From assembly GCF_024435355.1 (NCBI RefSeq), contig NZ_JAMJWG010000016.1, positions 1 to 64,000 on the forward strand: a stretch of DNA of 64,000 bases, given 5' to 3'. The notes below the pieces were generated by a model, which was given only the letters and a program-made list of their open reading frames with translations, was not told the DNA's origin and searched no databases. Position numbers and translations under genes: made by a program. Below are positions 1 to 7,413 of this stretch, piece after piece. Numbering within the stretch: the first letter of the stretch is position 1; every line of letters begins with the position of its first letter. This DNA comes from Streptomyces odontomachi. Lineage in GTDB: Bacteria > Actinomycetota > Actinomycetes > Streptomycetales > Streptomycetaceae.

Positions 1-25
1 CTTCCCTTCGGTGTTTCCGACTCTA

Positions 26-48
26 TCAGACCGTCTTGCGTGGTCTGA
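26..48 (-). other. Hairpin in the rRNA leader
   Basis: TCAGACC (26-32) pairs perfectly with GGTCTGA (42-48), a 7-bp stem with a 9-nt loop in the rRNA leader. It could act in leader RNA processing or antitermination; the role is inferred from position only. Confidence 0.5.
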
Positions 49-179
49 CGCCCTGTCATTGGGCTTCACGGGTTCCGCCGTTAAGCGGTTGCCGTGGTGT
101 GAACCTTAGCGGAAACCTGTCCGCCGGGGCGAATCGAGGTCGCCTTGGCGTACGCGGTATTCCTCATTCCGGCACGCGC

Positions 180-208
180 ACATAACGAAAGAGACGACAC
201 GAAGTCGA
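180..208 (-). promoter_or_regulatory. Possible second rRNA promoter
   Basis: On the minus strand, TCGACT (203-208), a 17-nt spacer and TTATGT (180-185) form a weaker promoter between the main promoter and the 16S leader. Tandem promoters are usual for Streptomyces rRNA operons, so the position makes sense, but the hexamer match is modest. Confidence 0.4.
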
Positions 209-282
209 CAGTCTCGAGATGGTTGATGCGGAATGGTGTCCGGGGACCGACGGGTCGGCGCTCACGGCGGACAACTCGAGAG

Positions 283-311
283 ACACTACGAGCCGGGCCC
301 AGGCGTGTCAA
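283..311 (-). promoter_or_regulatory. Strong vegetative-type promoter of the rRNA operon
   Basis: On the minus strand there is a perfect -35 hexamer TTGACA (306-311), a 17-nt spacer and a -10 TAGTGT (283-288). This is the best consensus promoter seen in the window and it reads leftward into the rRNA leader. Confidence 0.75.
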
Positions 312-380
312 CTTCATTTCGCCTGGCCAGCTCCTGCCAGAGCACGGTCCACTCCGAAGTCGACGTGGGGGACGGGCCGT

Positions 381-1190
381 TCAGCCGGTGCCGGTGGCGA
401 GTTGACGGCTGCGGTCGCGGGCGGCTTCGAGGGCCGCGATGAGTGCGGCGCGTACGCCGTGGTTCTCCAGCTCGCGGATGGCGTTGATGGTGGTGCCGGC
501 GGGCGAGGTGACGTTCTCACGGAGTTTGACGGGGTGCTCGCCGCTGTCGCGGAGCATCACCGAGGCTCCTATGGCGGCCTGGACGATGAGGTCGTGGGCC
601 TTGTCGCGGGGCAGGCCGAGGAGGATGCCGGCGTCGGTCATGGCCTCGACGAGGAAGTAGAAGTACGCGGGGCCCGAGCCGGAGAGCGCGGTCGCGGCGT
701 CCTGCTGGGTCTCGGGGACGCGCAGCGTCTTGCCGACGGCGCCGAAGACGGCCTCGGCGTGGGCCAGGTGCTCGCCGGTGGCGTGGGTGCCGGCGGAGAT
801 GACGGACATGGCCTCGTCGACGAGCGCCGGGGTGTTCGTCATGACGCGCACGACGGGGGTGCCCTCGGCGAGGCGTTGCTCGAAGTACGAGGTGGGGATG
901 CCGGCGGCGCCGCTGATGATGAGGCGTTCGGCCGGGGTGTGCGGGGCGAGCTCGTCCAGGAGCGTGCCCATGTCCTGGGGCTTGACCGTGAGGATCAGGG
1001 TGTCCGCGGTCTTGGCGGCCTCGGCGTTGCTGACCGGTGCGACGCCGTAGCGGGTGCGCAGTTCTTCGGCGCGCTCCGCACGGCGGGCGGTGACCAGCAG
1101 GTCGGCGGGGGCCCAGCCGGCCCGGATCATTCCGCTGAGCAGGGCCTCGCCGATCTTTCCGGTGCCGAGGACTGCAACTTTCTGGGTCAT
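381..1190 (-). CDS. proC: Pyrroline-5-carboxylate reductase
   Basis: Catalyses the last step of proline synthesis, NAD(P)H-dependent reduction of 1-pyrroline-5-carboxylate to L-proline in the cytosol. The 269-residue protein has the expected N-terminal Rossmann motif GTGKIGEALLSG and the C-terminal family signature around SGSGPAYFYFLVEAM, followed by TSPAGTTINAI. Length and motifs match full-length ProC. The ATG at 1190 places the Rossmann strand at the extreme N-terminus, as in the family. It lies alone between an ABC exporter operon and the rRNA operon, all on the minus strand. Confidence 0.96.
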   Translation of the reverse strand: MTQKVAVLGTGKIGEALLSGMIRAGWAPADLLVTARRAERAEELRTRYGVAPVSNAEAAKTADTLILTVKPQDMGTLLDELAPHTPAERLIISGAAGIPTSYFEQRLAEGTPVVRVMTNTPALVDEAMSVISAGTHATGEHLAHAEAVFGAVGKTLRVPETQQDAATALSGSGPAYFYFLVEAMTDAGILLGLPRDKAHDLIVQAAIGASVMLRDSGEHPVKLRENVTSPAGTTINAIRELENHGVRAALIAALEAARDRSRQLATGTG

Positions 1191-1335
1191 GAGCCGTGCC
1201 CTTCGGGGAGTGCGTCGTCCGGCTCCAATCCTTGCACCCGGGGTGTGGAGCGGGGCGGACCGTCCGCGAGGCGGACGGCGTGGCGTGGGCCCCCCTGCCC
1301 ACGGCAGCGGGGCCCACGTCCGTTCCGCCGGGCGG

Positions 1336-2142
1336 TCAGTTGGTGCGGCGGCGCAGGGTCGCGGCGCCGAGGCCCAGGACGAGCAGGGCGCAGCCGGCGA
1401 CGATCACGATGTCTCGTACGAATTCGCCGGTGAGGTCGGTGTGCAGGACGACCTCGTTCATGCCGTCGACCGCGTAGGACATGGGCAGGACGTCGGAGAT
1501 CGCTTCGAGTACCGGGTGCATGTTGGAGCGCGGTGTGAAGAGGCCGCAGAGCAGGATCTGGGGGAAGATCACCGCGGGCATGAACTGGACCGCCTGGAAC
1601 TCCGAGCGTGCGAAGGCGGAGACGAACAGGCCCAGGGCGGTGCCGAGCAGCGCGTCGAGCAGGGCGACCAGGAGCAGCAGCCAGGGGGAGCCGGTCACCT
1701 CGAGGCCCAGGCCCCAGACGGCGACCGCGGTGGCGAGTGCCGACTGGATCACGGCGAGTCCGCCGAAGGCGAGAGCGTAGCCGCCGATCAGGTCGGACTT
1801 GACGAGGGGCATCGCGAGGAGGCGTTCGAGGGTGCCCGAGGTGCGTTCGCGCAAGGTCGCGATGGAGGTCACCAGGAACATGGTGATCAGGGGGAAGATG
1901 CCGAGCAGGGCGGCCCCGATGGCGTCGAAGGTGCGTTCCTGGCCGTCGAAGACGTAGCGCAGCAGTACCAGCATCACGCAGGGGACGACGATCAGCAGCG
2001 CGATGGAGCGCGGGTCGTGGCGGAGCTGGCGCAGGACGCGGGCGGCGGTGGCCACGGTGCGGGAGAGCGAGGGGCCGGAGTGGCGCCGGGGCGGCGTGGT
2101 GGTCGGAGCGGCCGGCTGGTCGGTGCGGGGGCCCGCGTTCAT
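1336..2142 (-). CDS. ABC-2 type exporter, membrane subunit
   Basis: Integral membrane half of an ABC-2 (DrrB-like) exporter. The 268-residue protein has a hydrophilic N-terminus, a first membrane helix near ALLIVVPCVMLVLLRYVF, and about six hydrophobic segments, with the ABC-2 feature TLRERTSGTLERLLAMP between helices. The frame stays open upstream, but the ATG at 2142 is preferred because it overlaps the stop of the ATPase gene (ATGA), implying translational coupling. Substrate unknown; relatives export drugs, lipids or polyketides. Confidence 0.85.
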   Translation of the reverse strand: MNAGPRTDQPAAPTTTPPRRHSGPSLSRTVATAARVLRQLRHDPRSIALLIVVPCVMLVLLRYVFDGQERTFDAIGAALLGIFPLITMFLVTSIATLRERTSGTLERLLAMPLVKSDLIGGYALAFGGLAVIQSALATAVAVWGLGLEVTGSPWLLLLVALLDALLGTALGLFVSAFARSEFQAVQFMPAVIFPQILLCGLFTPRSNMHPVLEAISDVLPMSYAVDGMNEVVLHTDLTGEFVRDIVIVAGCALLVLGLGAATLRRRTN

Positions 2143-2954
2143 CGGGTGGTCTCCTTGCCTTGACGTGCGGGGTCGGTCGCCCGGGACGGTGTGGTGGTCC
2201 GGCCGGAGGCCTGGTCCACCAGGTGCAGGAAGGCCGCTTCCACGGTCGGGGTGTCGGTGGCGCTGCGCAGGTCGTCCGGCGTGTCGTCGGCGAGGATCTC
2301 GCCCTCCCGCATCAGCACGAGCCGGTGGCAGCGCTCGGCCTCGTCCATGACGTGCGAGGAGACCAGCAGCGTGGTGCCGCGTTCGGTGGCGAGGGAGTGG
2401 AAGAGGTGCCACAGGTCGCGGCGGAGCACCGGGTCGAGGCCGACGGTCGGCTCGTCGAGGACGAGCAGTTCCGGCGCGCCGAGCAGGGCGGCGGCCAGCG
2501 AGACGCGGCCCAACTGGCCGCCGGAGAGGTTGCCGGCGAGCGCGTCGGCGTGCGTGGTGAGGTCGACGTCGGTGATGGCGCGGGTGACGGCCTCGTGGCG
2601 GCGGCTTGCGGCGGCCCGGCCGGGGTCCAGGACGGCCGCGAAGTAGTCCAGGTTCTGCCGGACCGTCAGGTCCTGGTAGACGGACGGTGCCTGGGTGAGG
2701 TAGCCGATCCTGGGCCGCAGCGCCACGCTGCCCGCCGGTTCGCCGAGGACGTCGAGCGTGCCCGTGACGTTGGCCTGGGTGCCGACGATCGCCCGCATCA
2801 GGGTGGACTTGCCGCAGCCGGACGGGCCGAGCAGGCCGGTGATCTGACCTCGCGGAACGGTGAAGCCGAGACCGCGCAGCACGGTACGCCCGCCGCGTAC
2901 GACGGTGAGGTCCGCGGCGTGCACCGCCGGGGGCTGGGCGGAATTATTCATCAT
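2139..2954 (-). CDS. ABC-2 type exporter, ATP-binding subunit
   Basis: ATPase subunit (271 residues, DrrA-like) that drives the permease encoded just downstream. It carries Walker A GPSGCGKST, the signature LSGGQ, Walker B LLVLDEPTVGLDP and the H-loop segment SSHVMDEAERC. Two adjacent ATGs (2952-2954 and 2949-2951) could start it. With a -10 at 2962-2967, the first ATG lies at about the predicted transcription start, so the mRNA is probably leaderless. A 24-bp palindrome covers the -10 and start codon, implying tight repression by an unlinked regulator. No regulator gene is adjacent. Confidence 0.88.
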   Translation of the reverse strand: MMNNSAQPPAVHAADLTVVRGGRTVLRGLGFTVPRGQITGLLGPSGCGKSTLMRAIVGTQANVTGTLDVLGEPAGSVALRPRIGYLTQAPSVYQDLTVRQNLDYFAAVLDPGRAAASRRHEAVTRAITDVDLTTHADALAGNLSGGQLGRVSLAAALLGAPELLVLDEPTVGLDPVLRRDLWHLFHSLATERGTTLLVSSHVMDEAERCHRLVLMREGEILADDTPDDLRSATDTPTVEAAFLHLVDQASGRTTTPSRATDPARQGKETTR

Positions 2955-2966
2955 GCGATGAATAAT
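2943..2966. promoter_or_regulatory. Perfect 10-bp inverted repeat, probable operator of the ABC exporter
   Basis: ATTATTCATC, a 4-nt spacer, then GATGAATAAT: a perfect palindrome made of A/T-rich sequence in a very GC-rich chromosome. It overlaps the predicted -10 and the start codon of the ATPase gene, the arrangement expected of a repressor site, for example of the TetR family. The binding protein cannot be named. Confidence 0.7.
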
Positions 2967-2990
2967 GGCGGGAGGCGGGTCGAGCGTCAA
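2962..2990 (-). promoter_or_regulatory. Promoter of the ABC exporter operon
   Basis: On the minus strand, TTGACG (2985-2990), a 17-nt spacer and CATTAT (2962-2967). The predicted transcription start falls at about the first ATG, giving a leaderless mRNA. The -10 is inside the adjacent palindrome. Confidence 0.55.
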
Positions 2991-3106
2991 GCGGCTCGCT
3001 TCCCTCTCGGGTCTCGCTCGGGTCTTACTCGCCTCCCTCTCGCTTCCCTCTCGGTTCTCCCTCGGTTCGCTCCCGCTTCCCTCCCGGTGTCGGCGGCGAC
3101 GGGGCC

Positions 3107-3877
3107 TCAGGTGGTCGGGCGTCTGGTCGTGAGGAGGTCGACGACGTAGGACTCCTCCAGCATCTCGTCGGGGAACTCCTTCCTCAGGTGCGCGCGCTCC
3201 TCGGTGAGGAAGGCGGTGGCGTCGTCCCTGGCCATGACCAGGAAGTGCGAGTGGCTGCCGAGGTTGGCGAGGTGTGCGTCCAGGTGCACGCGGCGGCTCC
3301 AGCGCACCTGGCTGTGGGTGAAGTCGACGTCCAGCTCGGTGCCGAGGGCTCTGAGACGGTCGGCGGTGCCGCGCGCGCCCGTCGTGGCGCCGCAGTGTCC
3401 GCTGATCCGTTCGTGCTGGGCGGCGAGCCAGGGGACGTCGGGGTCCGGGACGTTCCACCACAGGGCGAGCGTGCCGCCGGGGCGCAGCACGCGCATGGCC
3501 TCGGGGGTCGAGCGGGCGGGTTCGGTCCAGTGCCAGGACTGGGCGTAGGTGATGACGTCGGCGGTGGCGTCGGCCAGGGGCAGGGCGTTGCCGTTGCCGC
3601 GGACCAGGGGCACGTCGGGGAGAGTGCGGCGGAACTGCGACGCCATGCCGTCGCCCGGTTCCACGGCGACGACGTGCGCACCGCGGCCCGCCAGCAGCGC
3701 GGTGGCGATGCCGGTGCCGGCGCCCACGTCCACCACGCGGGCCCCGGAGAGCGGGCGGCCGGTGAGTTCCTCGACGGTGTCGAAGAGGGCGGGCGGGTAC
3801 GAGGGGCGGTGGGCGGCGTACTGGGCGGCCACGGCGTTGAAGGAGTGGGCGCGGGACGGCCTGGGCGGGGTGGTCAT
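3107..3877 (-). CDS. Class I SAM-dependent methyltransferase
   Basis: A 256-residue methyltransferase of the UbiE/type 11 sort. The SAM-binding motif I is VVDVGAGTGIATALLAG, followed by an acidic loop (VVAVEPGDGM), the WHWTEP segment, and the post-motif MRVLRPGGTLALWW. The start at 3877 places the N-terminal FNAVAAQYAAHRPSYP segment at the usual distance. Substrate unknown. It stands alone, divergent from the protein kinase gene. The 152 bp between it and the ABC gene is pyrimidine-rich on the plus strand, with repeated CTCGCTTCCCTCTCGG-like units and no ORF. Confidence 0.85.
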   Translation of the reverse strand: MTTPPRPSRAHSFNAVAAQYAAHRPSYPPALFDTVEELTGRPLSGARVVDVGAGTGIATALLAGRGAHVVAVEPGDGMASQFRRTLPDVPLVRGNGNALPLADATADVITYAQSWHWTEPARSTPEAMRVLRPGGTLALWWNVPDPDVPWLAAQHERISGHCGATTGARGTADRLRALGTELDVDFTHSQVRWSRRVHLDAHLANLGSHSHFLVMARDDATAFLTEERAHLRKEFPDEMLEESYVVDLLTTRRPTT

Positions 3878-4044
3878 GGCCCCATCCTGACCCTGACGAG
3901 GGGGCATGACCGCGTGGTGCCGGGCCACTGGGGCTACTGGCCGGTACCGCGGGCCGCGTCGGTGTGGCGCGATGAAGCCGCTACTTTGGTCGCAGACGAC
4001 GGGACGGGACAGACGGGTCGGGGTTCCGGGGGAGGTCGACCACG

Positions 4045-6723
4045 ATGCGGCTCCGTGCGGGGGATCCGGAAGCGATCGGCGGGTACACGCTCCAGGCGCG
4101 CCTCGGCGCGGGTGGCATGGGCACGGTCTTCCTGGGGCGCACGCCATCCGGCCAGCCGGTTGCGATCAAGCTGATCCACCAGCAGTTTCTGCACGACGAC
4201 GAGTTCAGGACGCGGTTCCGGCAGGAAGTGTCGGCGGCGCGGCGGGTCAGCGGCAAGTTCACGGCGGCCGTGGTCGACGCGGATCCGGACGGTGCGTACC
4301 CGTGGATGGCGACCACCTACATCTCCGGGCCCACCCTCGCCCAGCGGATCGGCGAGCACGGCGCGCTGCACGGCCCGGAGCTGCGCACGCTGGCCATCGG
4401 CCTGGTGGAGGCGCTGCGGGACATCCACCGCGCCGGGGTGGTGCACCGCGATCTGAAGCCGTCCAACGTGGTGCTCTCACCGGACGGTCCGCGCGTCATC
4501 GACTTCGGCATCTCCCGCGCCACCGATCACCAGACGCTCACCATGACGGGGCGGGTGATCGGCACGCCGCCGTTCATGTCGCCCGAGCAGCTGCGGTCGC
4601 CGCGCGAGGTCGGGACCGAGTCGGACGTGTTCTCGGTCGCCACGCTGCTGGTCTACGCGGCCACCGGGCAGGGGCCCTTCGACGCCGACAGCCCGTACAT
4701 GGCGGCGTATCAGGTGGTGCACGAGGCCCCGGCGCTCGGCCGGGTGCCCGCGCCGTTGCGGGCCGTGGTCGAGCCGTGTCTGGCCAAGGACCGCAGCGGC
4801 CGGCCCAGCGCCGACGAACTGCTGCGGCAGCTGCGCAACCTCCCCGAGGACCTGGTCCCACCACCGGCCACCGAGGAGCCCGCGAACGAGCACGAGGTGG
4901 CCGGTGCGGAGGGCGGCACGGAAGGCGGCGCGGAAGGCGGCCCGCCCGCGAGAAGGGATGCGGGGACGGCGGTCCCGGACTGGGTGATCGCGGGGAAGGA
5001 CGCGGCAACGTCCCGTTCGCTCGGGAACGGTGCCGTCTCGGGCGCCGCGAAGGACGCGGACGACGAGGCGGACGCGGACGTGGCGACCCGGCTGCTGACC
5101 GGCGGTGCGTCGCAGGCGGCCACCGCCGCGGCGCCCGAGGCCACGCAGGGCCGGGGCACCGACGCCGACCCCGGTTCCGCCGACCGCCCCACCCTCTCCA
5201 CCCGAGCGTCCGCAGCCGCACCCACCTCGGCGTCCGACGCCGACGACTTCCCCACCCACGTGGCCGCCGCCGTGACCACCGCGTCCGCGGCGTCCGGCGC
5301 ACCCGCCGCCGCGGACGCCGGCACCGACAAGGACCCCGGAGCGCCCGCGCGCACGGCGCACGAGGCCCCGCTGTCCGAGGTCCGTGACCGCCCCCACGCC
5401 ACGTTCACAACCCGTGTGCTGCGCAGGCGCTGGCGGACCGCCGTCGCCGTCGCCGCCGCGGTGGCCGCGATCAGTACCGGGGTCGCGCTGCTCGGTTCCG
5501 GCGGGAGCGACCAGGAGCGGGCGGCCGGCGGGGGTGCCGGCGCGGGCGGGAACGGGCGCGGCTCGGTCACCGTCAAGCAGGCCCCGTTGCCGCCCGGTTT
5601 CCAGCCGTGGCAGAAGACGGTCTCCGGCGGGCGGCAGATCCCGGACGAGCTGCGCTGCGTGGCGCGCGGCGACTCGGCCTACTGCGGTGGTGGCGGGCTG
5701 GTCGCGGCCCGGCTCAAGGTGGCGGACGGCACGCTGGTGTGGAAGCAGGCCTCGCCCGGGTTGCCCGTGCACGGCATGCACATGGTCGGGGTCGCGGACG
5801 ACACGGTCGTCGGCTACCAGATCGCCGCCTCCGGCAGCGGCCCGTTGCAGATCGTGGGGCTGTCCACCACCGACGGCAGGCAGTTGTGGTCGGCACGGAT
5901 CGCGGACAGCGCTGCGGCGTTCACGGGGCAGCCGACCGAGGCGACGTTGCTGGACGACACGGTGTTCTCGGTCAACGTGGACCGCACGGCGATCGAGGCC
6001 CGCCAGGCGCGCACCGGCAAGCTGCGCTGGGCCAGTGCGTTCCCCGCCGGTTCGCGATGCATCCCCTTGGTGGCCGGGAGCCACGCCTACGCGATGTGCG
6101 GGCCGGTGTCGGAAGCGAACGCCGCCGATGTGACGCACCCCGTCTTCCACACCCTCGATCCGGCGACCGGGCGGCTGGGCAACCCGGTACCGGTCACCGG
6201 GCACCTGGTGCCGATGGGCACCGCGGACGACGGTTCGCTGGTGGTGCTGCGGGAACGCACGGAGGGCACGGTCTTCGACGGGTACACGCACGTCGTGCGG
6301 ATCGACCCGCGCCGTGCCCGGGCCACGTCCGTGCCCGTCGCCTCCTACTCGGGCACCGCGCCCGGCATGGCGGGCGGCACGCTCTACTTCTGCGGCGACG
6401 ACGGTGTGATCCACGCGGTCGATCCGGTCACGGGCAAGGAGAAGTGGTCGACCCAGACGAGCGTGGAGGCGGCGTCGGGTCCCCGACTGGCGCGCGGGGT
6501 CCTGTACTTCGGCGCGGCGAGCGGGCGGGTGGTGGCCCTGGACGGGCGTACCGGGCGGATGCGGTGGAGCACGAATCCGCGTTCGCCGTCGTCCCACGGG
6601 GAGTTCACGGGGGAGTTCGGGTCGGAGCCGCGGGTCGCGGTGGCCGGGGGCGCGCTGGTCGTGACGGCGCGCGGCAACCTCGTCTTCTCGTTCGCCGCGG
6701 GGAAGCCACCGAAGGCTTCCTGA
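4045..6723 (+). CDS. Transmembrane Ser/Thr protein kinase with PQQ-type beta-propeller
   Basis: An 892-residue receptor-like kinase. The N-terminal kinase domain (about 14-275) has the Gly-rich loop LGAGGMGTVFLG, catalytic Lys42 in VAIK, the HRDLKPSN loop with Asp136, and DFG at 153-155. A low-complexity Ala/Asp/Glu linker (about 280-455) precedes one membrane helix near 465-485. The extracellular half (about 515-892) carries repeats such as GTLVWKQASPG, DGRQLWSARI and GKEKWSTQT typical of PQQ/pyrrolo-quinoline propellers, probably used here for ligand sensing rather than cofactor binding. GGGAGG precedes the ATG. Ligand and substrates unknown. Confidence 0.92.
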   Translation: MRLRAGDPEAIGGYTLQARLGAGGMGTVFLGRTPSGQPVAIKLIHQQFLHDDEFRTRFRQEVSAARRVSGKFTAAVVDADPDGAYPWMATTYISGPTLAQRIGEHGALHGPELRTLAIGLVEALRDIHRAGVVHRDLKPSNVVLSPDGPRVIDFGISRATDHQTLTMTGRVIGTPPFMSPEQLRSPREVGTESDVFSVATLLVYAATGQGPFDADSPYMAAYQVVHEAPALGRVPAPLRAVVEPCLAKDRSGRPSADELLRQLRNLPEDLVPPPATEEPANEHEVAGAEGGTEGGAEGGPPARRDAGTAVPDWVIAGKDAATSRSLGNGAVSGAAKDADDEADADVATRLLTGGASQAATAAAPEATQGRGTDADPGSADRPTLSTRASAAAPTSASDADDFPTHVAAAVTTASAASGAPAAADAGTDKDPGAPARTAHEAPLSEVRDRPHATFTTRVLRRRWRTAVAVAAAVAAISTGVALLGSGGSDQERAAGGGAGAGGNGRGSVTVKQAPLPPGFQPWQKTVSGGRQIPDELRCVARGDSAYCGGGGLVAARLKVADGTLVWKQASPGLPVHGMHMVGVADDTVVGYQIAASGSGPLQIVGLSTTDGRQLWSARIADSAAAFTGQPTEATLLDDTVFSVNVDRTAIEARQARTGKLRWASAFPAGSRCIPLVAGSHAYAMCGPVSEANAADVTHPVFHTLDPATGRLGNPVPVTGHLVPMGTADDGSLVVLRERTEGTVFDGYTHVVRIDPRRARATSVPVASYSGTAPGMAGGTLYFCGDDGVIHAVDPVTGKEKWSTQTSVEAASGPRLARGVLYFGAASGRVVALDGRTGRMRWSTNPRSPSSHGEFTGEFGSEPRVAVAGGALVVTARGNLVFSFAAGKPPKAS

Positions 6724-6733
6724 GCGCCGGGGC

Positions 6734-6810
6734 GCGTCCGAATGCCTCGCAAGCCCCGGGGGGGGCGTCCGAATGCCTCGAAAAGCCCCCGGGAGCGTCC
6801 GAATGCCTCG
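6734..6810. repeat. Three ~30-bp tandem repeats between convergent genes
   Basis: The 16-mer GCGTCCGAATGCCTCG occurs at 6734-6749, 6765-6780 and 6795-6810, joined by C/G-rich spacers. It sits between the kinase stop and the end of the convergent SH3 gene. Self-pairing with GGCATCCGGA just downstream may help it act as a bidirectional terminator. Confidence 0.8.
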
Positions 6811-6846
6811 GAGTGCCGGGGCATCCGGACGTCCCTCCGTGCCTTC

Positions 6847-7185
6847 TCAGCAGCGCGGCGCCACGTAGCCGTCGGTGCCCGTGTCGATGTACGCGTCGGA
6901 GACGTAACGGCCACTGCCGACCCGGTCCCAGATGTTCGACGGGCCGAGGGGCCCCGGCACGTTCTCACCCGGTGTCTGGCAGTCGATGCTGACCCGGCTG
7001 CCGGCGCTCAGGCTGCCCACCTTGGAGTAGGTCGTGCCCGGTCCCGAGCGGACGTTGACGTTCGCGACGACCCGGTAGCTGGCGGCGGTCACGGCGGCCG
7101 CCGTGGCCACGTCCGCGGCGCCGATGGCTTCGGCGACGGCTGCGTCGGGCTCGGCCGCTCTGGGCGTTTCCATCCTGTCCGTCAT
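6847..7185 (-). CDS. Small SH3-like domain protein
   Basis: A 112-residue protein whose C-terminal two-thirds is a bacterial SH3 (SH3b) domain: RVVANVNVRSGPGTTYSKVG is the hallmark, followed by VSIDCQ and WDRVGSGRYVSDAYI. There are two cysteines (CQ and the C-terminal RC), which could form a disulphide. The start at 7185 is set by an excellent ribosome site (GGGGGAGGA). The N-terminus is Ala-rich but lacks a clear signal peptide. SH3b domains usually bind cell-wall peptides; export is uncertain here. Confidence 0.8.
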   Translation of the reverse strand: MTDRMETPRAAEPDAAVAEAIGAADVATAAAVTAASYRVVANVNVRSGPGTTYSKVGSLSAGSRVSIDCQTPGENVPGPLGPSNIWDRVGSGRYVSDAYIDTGTDGYVAPRC

Positions 7186-7413
7186 CTGTCCTCCCCCTGA
7201 TGTGCACGGCCCACGTCCGACGCGTGCCGTGCTCCCCCAATGGATGATCTCCGGCTGGTTCGCCACAGACAGAGACGTTCCGGGCGGCGCCGCAGTTGCA
7301 CCGTTGGGCAACCGCGGTACCGGCCGGGGACGGAGGCGAGCACGGGGCCGAGAAAGGGCCGGGAAAGGACCGAAAAAGGGTCGAGAACGGGCCGAGAACG
7401 GGACGGCTGGTGG
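7186..7413. repeat. Intergenic region with degenerate GAGAACGGG-like repeats
   Basis: No gene is seen between ilvD and the SH3 gene. About 7340-7413 is built of degenerate 10-11-bp units (CCGAGAAAGGG, CCGGGAAAGGA, CCGAAAAAGGG, TCGAGAACGGG, CCGAGAACGGG), close to the ilvD stop. It probably forms the ilvD 3' untranslated region. Confidence 0.55.

Larger units (their letters stand above)
1..276 (-). other. Leader of a 16S rRNA operon (5' end only)
   Basis: Read on the minus strand, the left edge ends in a sequence (CTGATAGAGTCGGAAACACC and on) that I recognise as the conserved leader upstream of Streptomyces 16S rRNA genes. The 16S gene itself would start a few hundred bases beyond the window. 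No convincing protein-coding frame covers the stretch. Promoter-like sites lie at 283-311 and 180-208, and a TAAGGT -10-like hexamer lies at 103-108, in keeping with the multiple promoters known for Streptomyces rrn operons. The identification rests on memory of the leader. Confidence 0.8.

Noticed and set aside
219..1433. Long plus-strand frame opposite proC
   Set aside because: Shadow frame of a GC-rich gene: Gly/Val/Asp-rich translation, no family motif, and it covers the recognised proC on the other strand.
4477..6597. 706-codon minus-strand frame opposite the Ser/Thr kinase
   Set aside because: Kinase and propeller motifs on the plus strand are unmistakable; the antisense frame has Arg/His/Gly-rich shadow composition.
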